64,000 nucleotides of DNA from Candidatus Falkowbacteria bacterium S5_I03. Lineage in GTDB: Bacteria; Patescibacteriota; Patescibacteriia; Patescibacteriales; UBA12465. The notes under the pieces are model-generated. The model made no database searches and was not told the DNA's origin. It saw only the letters and a list, made by a program, of their open reading frames with translations. Below, piece after piece: positions 47,593 through 55,918 of the stretch. The position numbers and the translations under genes were made by a program. Positions within the stretch are counted from its first letter, which is position 1; each line of letters opens with the position of its first letter. The stretch covers positions 1 through 64,000 of the forward strand of contig JAEHGX010000006.1 in assembly GCA_019248265.1 (NCBI GenBank), read 5' to 3'.

Positions 47593-48345
47593 TTAATTGT
47601 GTTGATGACAAATTATGTGCTGTTCGTGCTCGCCAAAATAAGATTTCATTTTATGGTCAGCACAAAATTCAGAGAACTTTCCAAAATAAATTAATTCCCG
47701 GTCAATATATAAAAGCTTGTTGGCGTACTTGCCGATATATCCAGTATCATGAGTAATTAAAATTATAGTAATCCCTTTTTCCTGATTTAAAGTTTGTAAT
47801 AATTTAAAAAAGGCATCTCTGGAATTTGGATCAAGCGCGGTTGACGGTTCATCAAAAATTAAAACTTCGGGTTCAGAAATTAAAGCTCTGCCTAAAAGAA
47901 CTTTTTGTTGTTGACCGCCGGAAAGTTCCGATAACATTTTTTTAGCTTGTTCGGTAATTCCTAATTCCGCCATCAAGGCCCTAGCTTTTTTACGATCAGT
48001 CGCCGTAATCCTTTTGGGAAATTTTTTAGTAGACAATAACCCTAAGGCGATAACTTCCTCAACGGTCGCCGGAAAAAGAGCGTTAATTGTCGAAAATTTT
48101 TGTGGCAAATAGCCAATTTTCTGCCAATCATTAAAGCGCTCTTCATTCTCCCCAAATAATTCTATTTCTCCGGTAGTTAGCGGCAAAAGACCTAAAAGCG
48201 CCTTAACCAGCGTAGTCTTACCGGCGCCATTAGAACCAGCCAGGCCCACAAAATCTCCTTTTTCAATACCAAAAGAAATGTTTTTTAAAACCTCGCTTGA
48301 TCCATAATTTACGGAAATATTTTTTGCTTCGATAATCACTGACAT
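47593..48345 (-). CDS. znuC: zinc/manganese ABC transporter ATPase ZnuC
   Basis: The 250-residue ATPase has Walker A 'GSNGAGKTTLVKALLG', Q-loop 'GYLPQKFS', signature 'LSGGQQQKVLLGRAL', Walker B 'VLIFDEPSTALDP', and switch His 'ILITHDTGY'. The C-terminal 'EHEQHIICHQHN' is a His-rich tail often seen in zinc-uptake ATPases. It lies 6 bp after znuA. Confidence 0.93.
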   Translation of the reverse strand: MSVIIEAKNISVNYGSSEVLKNISFGIEKGDFVGLAGSNGAGKTTLVKALLGLLPLTTGEIELFGENEERFNDWQKIGYLPQKFSTINALFPATVEEVIALGLLSTKKFPKRITATDRKKARALMAELGITEQAKKMLSELSGGQQQKVLLGRALISEPEVLIFDEPSTALDPNSRDAFFKLLQTLNQEKGITIILITHDTGYIGKYANKLLYIDRELIYFGKFSEFCADHKMKSYFGEHEQHIICHQHN

Positions 48346-48351
48346 AAAAGA

Positions 48352-49284
48352 TTAATTACACTGCAAACCAGTTTTTAAATTATTTAAATTTTCTTCCATG
48401 ATTTGCAAAAAAGTTTTGTTCGCGGCTAAATCTTCCCGGCTAAGATTATGGGCGGCATTTAGCAATAACATCTTAGCGCCGGTTTCTTGAGCAATAGTCT
48501 CGGCTACCTTGGGCGAGCTCAACTCTTCATAAAAAACGTATTTGATATTATTATTTTTTATCTGATCTACTAAATTTACTAAATCCTGGGCAGTCGGCTC
48601 GGCATCCGGAGATACTCCTTGTGCTGCCAAATATTCTAAATTATAGCGTCGCGCTAAATAACCAAAGGCATAGTGTCCACCATAGACAATCTCTCTAGAA
48701 ACGCAGTTTGCTAGAACTGTTTGATATTGCAAATCCAGTTTTTTTAAAGATTCTTGATAAGCGGCGGCACGCGCTTCGTAATAAGCGGTATTTTCTGGAT
48801 CCTGCATGCTAAAAGCGGCGGCTATAGTTTGGACAATTTGCTGATCATTGGCTATATCTAACCAAATATGAGGATCATTGGCGCCGACCGGTTCATCTTC
48901 ATCATGAAAAACTCCGGGGATTAAGGTGATATTTGCGCTAGCATCTACCGCTTTTAAACTCTTATTATTTGCCCCCCGAATGATATCTTCTGCCCAAGGT
49001 TCCATAAACGGACCGGTATAAACAAAGATGCCGGCACTATTTATTTTGGCAATATCGCTCGGCTTCGGGTCAAAACTGTGAGCCTCAACTCCCGGGGGCA
49101 AAAGCAAAGAAACCTCGGCATAATCGCCGCCGATGGCTTTAGCAAAATCATACAGTGGAAAAATGGTTGTAACTACCACTAACCTCTTCTGACTAGTTGG
49201 CGATGGACTTTTATATCTAACCGCCGCATATAAACCTCCGACGGCAATCAATAACAGTCCAACAATAAATATAATTTTTTTCAT
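48352..49284 (-). CDS. znuA: zinc/manganese-binding protein ZnuA (cluster A-I solute-binding protein)
   Basis: The protein (310 residues from ATG 49284, which avoids overlap with zur) has an N-terminal signal or anchor helix (about 3-22) with no lipobox Cys. Metal ligands are visible: His in 'GVEAHSFDPKPSD', His in 'NDPHIWLDIAN', His in 'VYGGHYAFGYLA', and a late Asp/Glu. The typical His-rich loop is small ('FHDEDEP'). It captures metal outside the membrane for ZnuBC. It lies 5 bp after zur. Confidence 0.92.
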   Translation of the reverse strand: MKKIIFIVGLLLIAVGGLYAAVRYKSPSPTSQKRLVVVTTIFPLYDFAKAIGGDYAEVSLLLPPGVEAHSFDPKPSDIAKINSAGIFVYTGPFMEPWAEDIIRGANNKSLKAVDASANITLIPGVFHDEDEPVGANDPHIWLDIANDQQIVQTIAAAFSMQDPENTAYYEARAAAYQESLKKLDLQYQTVLANCVSREIVYGGHYAFGYLARRYNLEYLAAQGVSPDAEPTAQDLVNLVDQIKNNNIKYVFYEELSSPKVAETIAQETGAKMLLLNAAHNLSREDLAANKTFLQIMEENLNNLKTGLQCN

Positions 49285-49289
49285 ATATC

Positions 49290-49712
49290 TTAAATTTGGC
49301 ATTTCCGGCAATAACCGTAAAATTCTAAAGAATGATTGATTATTCTAAATTTATTTTGTTTGGTAATCTTTTTTTCCTGAGCCGCTAGCTGATCCTCTAT
49401 TTCTATTTTACTGATGGCGTGGCACTTCAGACAGACTAAATGATGGTGATGATGCTGTTCGCAGGGGATTTCATAATAATCAACTCCGGAAATATTATTT
49501 TTTAAAATTATTTGCTTGCTGGTCAAAAATAATAACTCCCTAAAAATCGTGGAGCGATTCGGGGTTAAATTCAATTTATTTAGCCGCGACAACAACTTGG
49601 CCGAGGAAAGCAAACAGTCTTCCTCTACCAGAATTTGAACAATCTCCTTGCGTAACCTGGTTAAACGCCCGCCCTGATTACGGATATTTTGAAAAATAGT
49701 ATCTTTATTCAT
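49290..49712 (-). CDS. zur: Fur-family regulator, probably Zur
   Basis: The 140-residue protein has a Fur winged helix ('RLTRLRKEIVQIL', 'NRSTIFRELLFL') and the metal-site motif 'HHHHHLVCLKC', with a second C-x-x-C at the C-terminus ('YCRKC') forming the structural zinc site. Position as first gene of the znuACB operon, with an operator at its start, points to Zur. The metal sensed (Zn versus Mn) is inferred. Confidence 0.9.
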   Translation of the reverse strand: MNKDTIFQNIRNQGGRLTRLRKEIVQILVEEDCLLSSAKLLSRLNKLNLTPNRSTIFRELLFLTSKQIILKNNISGVDYYEIPCEQHHHHHLVCLKCHAISKIEIEDQLAAQEKKITKQNKFRIINHSLEFYGYCRKCQI

Positions 49713-49715
49713 AAT

Positions 49716-49730
49716 TGCAACATTGTTGCA
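49716..49730. promoter_or_regulatory. 7-1-7 palindromic operator of the zur-znuACB operon
   Basis: TGCAACA-T-TGTTGCA is a perfect 7-1-7 palindrome, the form of Fur-family boxes. It lies 3 bp before the zur ATG, over the predicted transcription start. Confidence 0.8.
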
Positions 49731-49733
49731 TTA

Positions 49734-49762
49734 ATCATATACCCCTAAAATAATAAAGTCAA
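49734..49762 (-). promoter_or_regulatory. promoter of the zur-znuACB operon
   Basis: Minus-strand TTGACT (49757-49762) and TATGAT (49734-49739) are separated by 17 bp. The start point falls inside the palindrome, so repressor binding would block transcription. The 5' leader is only about 15 bases. Confidence 0.8.
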
Positions 49763-49835
49763 CTAAAAAAGAGCTCTATCGAACTCCTTCCCGTCGCGCT
49801 TAAATTTTGTCCGCCCAATATTCCCTGCCGCTTAA

Positions 49836-50273
49836 TTAACGATTAGAACCGCGAACTTTCTCTAAAAGCTTAATCAGCTGCTGCAACTCGCTATCGCTCA
49901 GGATAGAAAATGATTCGCTAATTGATTCTAGATATTTATTTTTAAAACTACCAAAATCATTCTTAACATTAGGCATTAGTTTAATATTTACTTGGCGGCG
50001 ATCGATCAAATCAGCCTTTCTTTCGACTAGCTTCTTATCCACCAAACCGTCAGTAAACTGGGTTACCGCTCCGGAAGTAACATTAAGAAACTTAGCAATT
50101 TCTTTGACCGAAGCCTGCCCCTGTTTTTCATTAAGAAAAAATAAAATCATCATTTCTTGGCGACGAAGCGCTAAGCCGTCAAAAGAAAAGCAATGATCTT
50201 TATGGGTAGACCGAAAGACTTCAGTCAAATTCTGAATCAGGGCTTGTAATAATTTTTGTCGCTCGTCTTTCAT
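49836..50273 (-). CDS. MarR-family transcription regulator
   Basis: The 145-residue protein has the MarR winged helix: 'ASVKEIAKFLNVTSGAVTQFTDGLVDKKLVERK' region (about 53-86, recognition helix near 'SGAVTQFTDGL') and 'DLIDRRQVNIKL' in the wing. It is the last gene of the MacA/MacB-type operon (18 bp after the second permease) and likely represses the operon through a 29-bp palindrome upstream of the first gene. The inducer is unknown. Confidence 0.9.
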   Translation of the reverse strand: MKDERQKLLQALIQNLTEVFRSTHKDHCFSFDGLALRRQEMMILFFLNEKQGQASVKEIAKFLNVTSGAVTQFTDGLVDKKLVERKADLIDRRQVNIKLMPNVKNDFGSFKNKYLESISESFSILSDSELQQLIKLLEKVRGSNR

Positions 50274-50291
50274 ATATTTTTAAAGGCTAAG

Positions 50292-51527
50292 CTACTCATG
50301 TCTTAAGGCTTCAATCGGGTCCATCTTAGAGGCGTTGACCGCCGGTAAAACACCGAAACTGATGCCAATAATTGCCGAGACGCCGAAACCGATACCGATG
50401 GCATAAAGAGGTAAAACGAAAGTCCAATTCAAGCCGTTGGCGACCGCGACGCTGGTTAATACCCAGGTCAAGAAGGCGCCAAATAAAATTCCGATAACTC
50501 CACCAATCAGTGTCACAACTACCGCTTCCACAAGAAATTCTTGTAAAATATTAGAATTTTTGGCTCCCAAAGCTTTACGCAAACCAATTTCTGCGGTTCT
50601 TTCCGTAACTACGACATACATAATATTCATAATACCAACTCCTCCGACAATTAAAGAAATAGCGGCAATCGCAATTAACAAAATGGTGATGCTGTCGAAA
50701 ATAGTGTTAATAATATCCATGAGTTGCTCTTGGGTCATAACTTCAAAATCATCTTTATCGGGATTAGTGATGTTATGATTGCGACGCATCACATTTTTAA
50801 TTTCCTCGGAAGTGACAGCGCTCAAATTATTATCCTGCACCTGAATAACTCCTTGGAGCAAATAATTTATGCCCAGCATTTTTTTCTGAGCGGTGGCCAA
50901 GGGCATGTATATATAATCATCATTCCCGCCGCTAATTCCGCTAGACGGTTCATAAACACCAATAACCTGAAAATTTAAAGAGCCAATTCGTAAAATTTTA
51001 CCAACGGGATCGTCTTGCTGGAAAAGTGAAGAAGCAATCTTATAACCGATAACCGCCACTTGGGCGCCGCCGGCATCTTCGGCGGCCGTGAAGAATCTTC
51101 CTGCCTGTAATTTATTTTTATCAATTTCAAACATCGTAGCTGAGGCGCCAACATAAACGGCCGTCTTGTGATTATTACGATAACTAGCAGCCGCTTGACC
51201 TAAAACAATTCCATAATTATTAACTACATTAGGAAGTTTTTTAATATCATCTAAATCGCGCTGCTTAAAACTGGTAATTGTAATACCGGAACTAACTTCA
51301 TCTCGCGGACTATTATTTTTATTATTAGACGGGACTTTAGTTTGGATATAAAGCGTATTGGTTCCGAAAGTATCAATTTCCTTATTAATTAACTCACGAA
51401 AACCGGCGCCAGCCGACAACACCAAAATCACCGTCGCAATGCCAATCATAATTCCTAGGGTTGTCAAAAAAGTCCGACCCTTATTGGCTAGCAATGCTTT
51501 AAATGCTTGTTGAATAGCGTTTAACAT
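50292..51527 (-). CDS. MacB-like ABC transporter permease (second)
   Basis: The 411-residue protein has a membrane helix at about 17-40, a large periplasmic-type MacB_PCD domain (about 45-270), and three FtsX-type helices ending with 'VGGVGIMNIMYVVVTERTAEIGLRKALGA' (shared signature, split here by length) and 'MDPIEALRHE'. It forms the exporter with the partner permease and the ATPase. It follows the first permease by 2 bp, so the transporter may be a heterodimer. Confidence 0.92.
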   Translation of the reverse strand: MLNAIQQAFKALLANKGRTFLTTLGIMIGIATVILVLSAGAGFRELINKEIDTFGTNTLYIQTKVPSNNKNNSPRDEVSSGITITSFKQRDLDDIKKLPNVVNNYGIVLGQAAASYRNNHKTAVYVGASATMFEIDKNKLQAGRFFTAAEDAGGAQVAVIGYKIASSLFQQDDPVGKILRIGSLNFQVIGVYEPSSGISGGNDDYIYMPLATAQKKMLGINYLLQGVIQVQDNNLSAVTSEEIKNVMRRNHNITNPDKDDFEVMTQEQLMDIINTIFDSITILLIAIAAISLIVGGVGIMNIMYVVVTERTAEIGLRKALGAKNSNILQEFLVEAVVVTLIGGVIGILFGAFLTWVLTSVAVANGLNWTFVLPLYAIGIGFGVSAIIGISFGVLPAVNASKMDPIEALRHE

Positions 51528-51529
51528 AA

Positions 51530-52795
51530 TTATTCGTACCTTAAGGCGTCTATCGGATCAAGTTTAGCCGCCTTCATTGCCGGGAATAAACCAAAAACAA
51601 TACCGGTTAAAATAGAAACTCCGACTGACAATAAAATGGAGCTGACAGAAATTATAAAAGCCCAATCATACTCTAATTTTTGCATTACTAGAGCAATTAT
51701 ATAAGAAACTAAAACTCCGATGATAATTCCAATAAAGCCGCCGAGGCTGGTAAGTAAAACCGCTTCTAATAAAAACTGATTGCGAATTGCCTTTCTGGTG
51801 GCTCCGACCGCTTTCCGCAAACCAATTTCTCGGGTACGCTCACCCACAGTCGCTACCATAATATTTAAAATCCCAATACCGCCAACTATTAAAGAAATCC
51901 CGGCCATCGCCACTAAAAATAAACTGAGCGCATCGGTAATGGTCGATAAAACTTTAACTGCCTCGGCTTGATTGCGAATATCAAAATCTAAATCAGCATC
52001 GTTTAAAATATGGTGCTGCTGTTTTAAAGTAGTTCTGATTGCTGCAATTGTAGAATCAACATTGGCGGCATCATCAACCTTAACATAGATGGAATTGAGA
52101 TGATGAATTCCTAGAATTTGATTCTGGCCGATAGCCAGAGGCAAAAAAATTAATCTGTCTTGATTTTGAAAAAAAGAGCTGCCGAGCGGGGCAATAACGC
52201 CGATAACTCGCAAAGGAACACCACCGGCATTTTCCTGAACAACACTCTTAACCTTAATTACTTGGCCAATAGGATTGACTCCTGCTTCCTTAAAAAGTTC
52301 ATCGCTAATTTCCGAACCCAGAACCACTACATTAGCGCCGCCAGCAGTTTCCGCGGCACTCATAAACTGGCCGGACTGCATCGTAAAGTTAGCAATCTGG
52401 CTATATTCCGAGTCAGTCCCAGAGAAAGTAGTATCTACTGTTTTATTATTCCAAGTAATCGTGGCGGCTCCGGAAACGGCAGCGTTAACCGCACTAGCGT
52501 AAGGAACCCGGCCTTTATCCCGTAAAGCTTCAGCGTCGCTTTCTATTAAACTAGTAATTATCAAGCCGGGGATTGGAGCGCCATTATCGGCAGTTCTTCC
52601 GGGCATCACATATAATAAATTACTGCCTAGTTTAGTCACCTGCCCCAAAATTAAACTCTGAGCGCCACCGCCGAGTGACATAATAATAATCACACCGGCC
52701 ACGCCGATAGTTATTCCTAAAATCGTTAAAATCGTGCGCCCTTTACGCGCCCGCAGATTTTTAACAACTAGTTTTATAATAGAAAGCGGTTTCAC
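51530..52795 (-). CDS. MacB-like ABC transporter permease (first)
   Basis: The 421-residue protein starts at a GTG codon (52795), with no better ATG nearby. Architecture is the same as its neighbour: N-terminal helix, MacB_PCD domain (about 45-280), three C-terminal FtsX helices with 'GIGILNIMVATVGERTREI' and an end of 'LDPIDALRYE'. It lies 19 bp after the ATPase gene. Confidence 0.92.
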   Translation of the reverse strand: MKPLSIIKLVVKNLRARKGRTILTILGITIGVAGVIIIMSLGGGAQSLILGQVTKLGSNLLYVMPGRTADNGAPIPGLIITSLIESDAEALRDKGRVPYASAVNAAVSGAATITWNNKTVDTTFSGTDSEYSQIANFTMQSGQFMSAAETAGGANVVVLGSEISDELFKEAGVNPIGQVIKVKSVVQENAGGVPLRVIGVIAPLGSSFFQNQDRLIFLPLAIGQNQILGIHHLNSIYVKVDDAANVDSTIAAIRTTLKQQHHILNDADLDFDIRNQAEAVKVLSTITDALSLFLVAMAGISLIVGGIGILNIMVATVGERTREIGLRKAVGATRKAIRNQFLLEAVLLTSLGGFIGIIIGVLVSYIIALVMQKLEYDWAFIISVSSILLSVGVSILTGIVFGLFPAMKAAKLDPIDALRYE

Positions 52796-52814
52796 GAAAT
52801 TATAATAATCTAAA

Positions 52815-53549
52815 CTATTTAATCAACTCCTTATCAGCCTCGGCAATAGTTCGATTTTTTACGGGATCATCAGACAAAATATAACCGTCTTTGATTCTAA
52901 TAATGCGCTTGGCGTGATTAGCGGTATCTGTTTCATGGGTAACTAGGATAATCGTCCGACCTTGGTTATTCAATTGTTGCAATAAAAACATTACCGTATT
53001 ACCGGATTTGGAATCTAAATTGCCGGTCGGCTCATCAGCAAAAATTACTGCCGGGTCGCAAACTAAAGCTCGGGCAATCGCTACGCGTTGTTTTTCACCA
53101 CCGGAAATTTGGTTTGTATAGTAATTTAAACGATGCGATAAACCGACAGCGTCCAATGATTTTTTAGCCAACTGCTCATGATTTTTTAACTTACTATAAG
53201 TTAGTGGCAATTTAACATTATCTAGAACTGAAGTGCGCGGCAATAAATTAAAAGATTGAAAAACAAAACCAATCTCTTTATTGCGCAGTTCAGCTAAATA
53301 ATTATCATTAAATTCATCAATATTTTGGCCTTTAAACTCATAGGTACCGGAGGTTCCCCGTTCCAAGAAACTTAAAATATGCATTAAAGTTGATTTTCCA
53401 CTTCCTGATGGGCCCATGATTGCCACAAACTCGCCTTGATCGATTTTGAAATTAACATCTTTCAAAACCGGAGTCACAACTTCACCGGTAACATATTCTT
53501 TTTTAAGATTTTTAACGGTTATTAAATTGGCAACGGATTTCTTTTCCAT
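52815..53549 (-). CDS. MacB-type ABC transporter ATPase
   Basis: The 244-residue ATPase has Walker A '[14 protein letters not shown]', Q-loop '[10 protein letters not shown]', signature '[15 protein letters not shown]', Walker B '[16 protein letters not shown]' and switch His '[10 protein letters not shown]', all of the MacB/LolD class. It is encoded separately from the permeases, as in Gram-positive-type MacB systems. It lies 4 bp after the membrane-fusion protein gene. Confidence 0.94.
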   Translation of the reverse strand: MEKKSVANLITVKNLKKEYVTGEVVTPVLKDVNFKIDQGEFVAIMGPSGSGKSTLMHILSFLERGTSGTYEFKGQNIDEFNDNYLAELRNKEIGFVFQSFNLLPRTSVLDNVKLPLTYSKLKNHEQLAKKSLDAVGLSHRLNYYTNQISGGEKQRVAIARALVCDPAVIFADEPTGNLDSKSGNTVMFLLQQLNNQGRTIILVTHETDTANHAKRIIRIKDGYILSDDPVKNRTIAEADKELIK

Positions 53550-53553
53550 TTGT

Positions 53554-55308
53554 TTATTTAATTAAAGTGACTATTTCTTGATTATCGGTTATCCCGCTTA
53601 AAACTTCGACCAAACCGCCATCGGCCTGCAAGCCAGTGACTACCGGAACCTGATCAAAGGTCTTGGTTTGCGAATTATTAATTACGCGGACATATTGACC
53701 GCCATTTTGATTAATAATCGCACTACTCATAACGGCTAAGGCATTTTCTCGCTTAGCAACCATAACGGTCATATTAGCCGTCATTCCCGGCTTAATATCC
53801 GGCACATTTGGCAAATCGGCTTTTACTAAATAGTTAACCACTCCGGAAATTACGGTTGAAGCTGGATCAATTGTTAAAATTTGCCCGCTAAAATGCTGGT
53901 CCGGACCGAAAGCATCAAAAGTATAGTCGACCGTTTGACCAATTTTTAAACTGGCAACATTGGACTCGCTAACATAGGCCTCTGTATGCAAAGCGTTAAT
54001 GTTTTGCAAAATAAAGACCGGCTGCATAGCCGTTGCTTGCTGGCCGACTTTAGTATCTATTCTGGTGATGGTGCCGTCAGCCGGAGCTTTCAAAATCGTG
54101 TTTTCCAAAGCTGTTTGCGCGGCCTCAACTGTTCCCTGAGCAGATAATAACTGGGCCTTGGCGGCATTGATATCGGCCGGCTGAGCTTTAGCTTTTTGCT
54201 GGGCTAAAGTCGCTTGCGCTTGCTGCCAAGCAGCTTGCGCGCTATTTATTTGATTTTGAGCGGAATTAATCTGTGAGGTCGCTGACTGCTTGGCATTAGC
54301 TAAAGCATTAGTCGCGGCCGTTAGGGCGTCGGTCAAAGCCTGGCGTGAAGATTTAACTAAATTAATGCCGGAATTTTCGTTAGACAACGCGGTGTTAATA
54401 GTTAATTTATAAGCATCTAACTGCGCTTGGCTAAACTGTGAACTGGTAATAGAATTTTGCAGAGCAGTATAGCAATAATTAAGAGCCTTAATATTTTGAT
54501 TTAAAGCGGCCACGGCATCGTCAACTGCTTGGTAGATATTGGCGTCGCTTTTATAACCTTGAGCGGTTGCGAGACTAGCATTAGCTTTAGTTAATAATGC
54601 CTGAACTTGGCTGTTAGCACTCTTAAAATTACTTAAGCTGGAAGAATCGGTAACTCCAAAAACATTTTCTAAATTATCATCATCTAAAATTTGTTTTTGT
54701 TTGTCTAAATCGGATTTTACCGCCACTAACTGGTTAGCGATATTAACCAAAATCGCCGAACGCTTATTATCGGAAGCGGATGTTGGAGATTGTAAGTCAT
54801 CAAGAGTGAACTGCGCCTGACTAATAGTTATATCGGTGGAGGCTTTAACGGTCGCTAATTGGCTCACGGCATTTTCATAAGCTACTTTAGCCGAGACGAC
54901 CGCTTTTTCAGAAACATTAATTTGTTCCGGAGTCGACCCCGCTAAGACTCGTTGATAGTTAGCTTGAGCTTGGGCTAATTGACCGTTGGCGCTAGTCAAG
55001 GAAGCCTTAACATTAGCCTGGCTTAAAGTAGCGATTACATCGCCAGCTTTAACCGGGTCTCCGGTCTTGACCTTAATTTCCTGAACAACGCCGCTAGCTT
55101 GGAAGCTGAGACTTAAATTAGTTTCACTAACTACTTGGCCGGTAGTCAAAACTGTTTGCTCCAAGTTTTGTCTAGTAACGGTAGCTGTGGAAATATTGGC
55201 GGCATTGTTTTTCGGCTTTAACTTATAATAAGCGCCGCCGCTGACAACCAAAAGGATAATAATAGTCCAAATGATTTTCTTTTTTGTAAAAACAGAACGA
55301 ATACTCAT
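53554..55308 (-). CDS. HlyD/MacA-type membrane-fusion (adaptor) protein
   Basis: The 584-residue protein has one N-terminal membrane helix (about 11-28), a split biotinyl-lipoyl hairpin ('LSFQASGVVQEIKVKTGDPVKAG' region and 'KAPADGTITRIDTKVG'), a very long Ala/Gln/Ser-rich coiled coil (about 95-390) and a beta-barrel ('GQTVDYTFDAFG'). The coiled coil is longer than in MacA (371 residues in total for E. coli). As first gene of the operon it probably acts as the extracytoplasmic adaptor for the exporter. No outer-membrane partner is present, in line with a Patescibacterial envelope. Confidence 0.92.
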   Translation of the reverse strand: MSIRSVFTKKKIIWTIIILLVVSGGAYYKLKPKNNAANISTATVTRQNLEQTVLTTGQVVSETNLSLSFQASGVVQEIKVKTGDPVKAGDVIATLSQANVKASLTSANGQLAQAQANYQRVLAGSTPEQINVSEKAVVSAKVAYENAVSQLATVKASTDITISQAQFTLDDLQSPTSASDNKRSAILVNIANQLVAVKSDLDKQKQILDDDNLENVFGVTDSSSLSNFKSANSQVQALLTKANASLATAQGYKSDANIYQAVDDAVAALNQNIKALNYCYTALQNSITSSQFSQAQLDAYKLTINTALSNENSGINLVKSSRQALTDALTAATNALANAKQSATSQINSAQNQINSAQAAWQQAQATLAQQKAKAQPADINAAKAQLLSAQGTVEAAQTALENTILKAPADGTITRIDTKVGQQATAMQPVFILQNINALHTEAYVSESNVASLKIGQTVDYTFDAFGPDQHFSGQILTIDPASTVISGVVNYLVKADLPNVPDIKPGMTANMTVMVAKRENALAVMSSAIINQNGGQYVRVINNSQTKTFDQVPVVTGLQADGGLVEVLSGITDNQEIVTLIK

Positions 55309-55332
55309 AAATAGTGTATTAATAGTTTAATT

Positions 55333-55361
55333 AATATTAGTTTAGCAACTAAACTAATATT
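55333..55361. promoter_or_regulatory. 29-bp palindromic operator of the exporter operon
   Basis: AATATTAGTTTAG (55333-55345), CAA, and CTAAACTAATATT (55349-55361) form perfect 13-bp arms. It spans the -10 box and the -35/-10 spacer of the promoter. Size and symmetry fit a MarR dimer site; the MarR gene ends this operon. Confidence 0.8.
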
Positions 55362-55367
55362 TGTCAA
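55339..55367 (-). promoter_or_regulatory. promoter of the MacA/MacB-type operon
   Basis: Minus-strand TTGACA (55362-55367) and TAAACT (55339-55344) are separated by 17 bp. The -35 box abuts the palindrome and the -10 box is inside it. Confidence 0.8.
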
Positions 55368-55370
55368 GAA

Positions 55371-55394
55371 AAAAACGGGAATTTCTTCCCGTTT
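55371..55394 (-). terminator. intrinsic terminator of the RlpA-like gene
   Basis: Minus-strand AAACGGGAA and TTCCCGTTT arms, four-base loop, followed by a T run. It lies 26 bp past the stop of the RlpA-like gene. Confidence 0.8.
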
Positions 55395-55419
55395 CCAATC
55401 ATTTAAAAGCTGAAAAGCT

Positions 55420-55833
55420 TTAATCCGCCAAATGATTAATTTTAACTCTGACTAAACCGAGCTTTAAAGAGGCTATTTTTTGAAAAGCTAGCCTGTCTAA
55501 GTCAATCACTCGATTAGGATGTTTTCTTTTGTTCGGACCGTAATCATTGATTACAACATCGACAAATTTGCCATTAGCCAGATTAGTAACCCGCAGAATT
55601 GAGCCTTTTTTAAAATAAGGCGAAGCGGCAAACGCTCCCTCCTTAAAATCATACCAGCTGGCGATGCCGGTATCAGGCTTGTCCTGATTGACTGACGATT
55701 GTTCGTCTTTAACAATCACTCTAGCGGGGCTTAATCTGATTACGTGATCAAACGCTCCATTCGCCGGATTTTTAACCAAAACCACGGCAGGGACCAAAAA
55801 AATTACGGCCGTAAAAATAACTTTTCTAACCAT
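55420..55833 (-). CDS. RlpA-like double-psi beta-barrel protein
   Basis: The 137-residue protein has an N-terminal signal or anchor (about 3-22), a short linker, and a double-psi beta-barrel domain (about 55-133): 'GIASWYDFKEGAFAASP', 'GSILRVTNLANGKFVDVVI', 'NDYGPNKRKHPNRVIDLDRLAF'. RlpA proteins bind or cleave denuded peptidoglycan glycans; here the Asp of 'NDYGP' is kept. It lacks the SPOR domain. It is transcribed alone between two terminators. Confidence 0.88.
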   Translation of the reverse strand: MVRKVIFTAVIFLVPAVVLVKNPANGAFDHVIRLSPARVIVKDEQSSVNQDKPDTGIASWYDFKEGAFAASPYFKKGSILRVTNLANGKFVDVVINDYGPNKRKHPNRVIDLDRLAFQKIASLKLGLVRVKINHLAD

Positions 55834-55861
55834 TTTAAAAGATTTAATTAAACAAAGAACA

Positions 55862-55883
55862 AGGAGACATTTTCATGTCTCCT
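55862..55883 (-). terminator. probable terminator hairpin of purF
   Basis: AGGAGACAT and ATGTCTCCT form a perfect 9-bp stem with a four-base loop. The minus-strand tail (TTGTTCTTTG) is only moderately T-rich. Confidence 0.6.
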
Positions 55884-55918
55884 GAATACTACGCAATGAT
55901 AACAATTTTCTTCAATAA

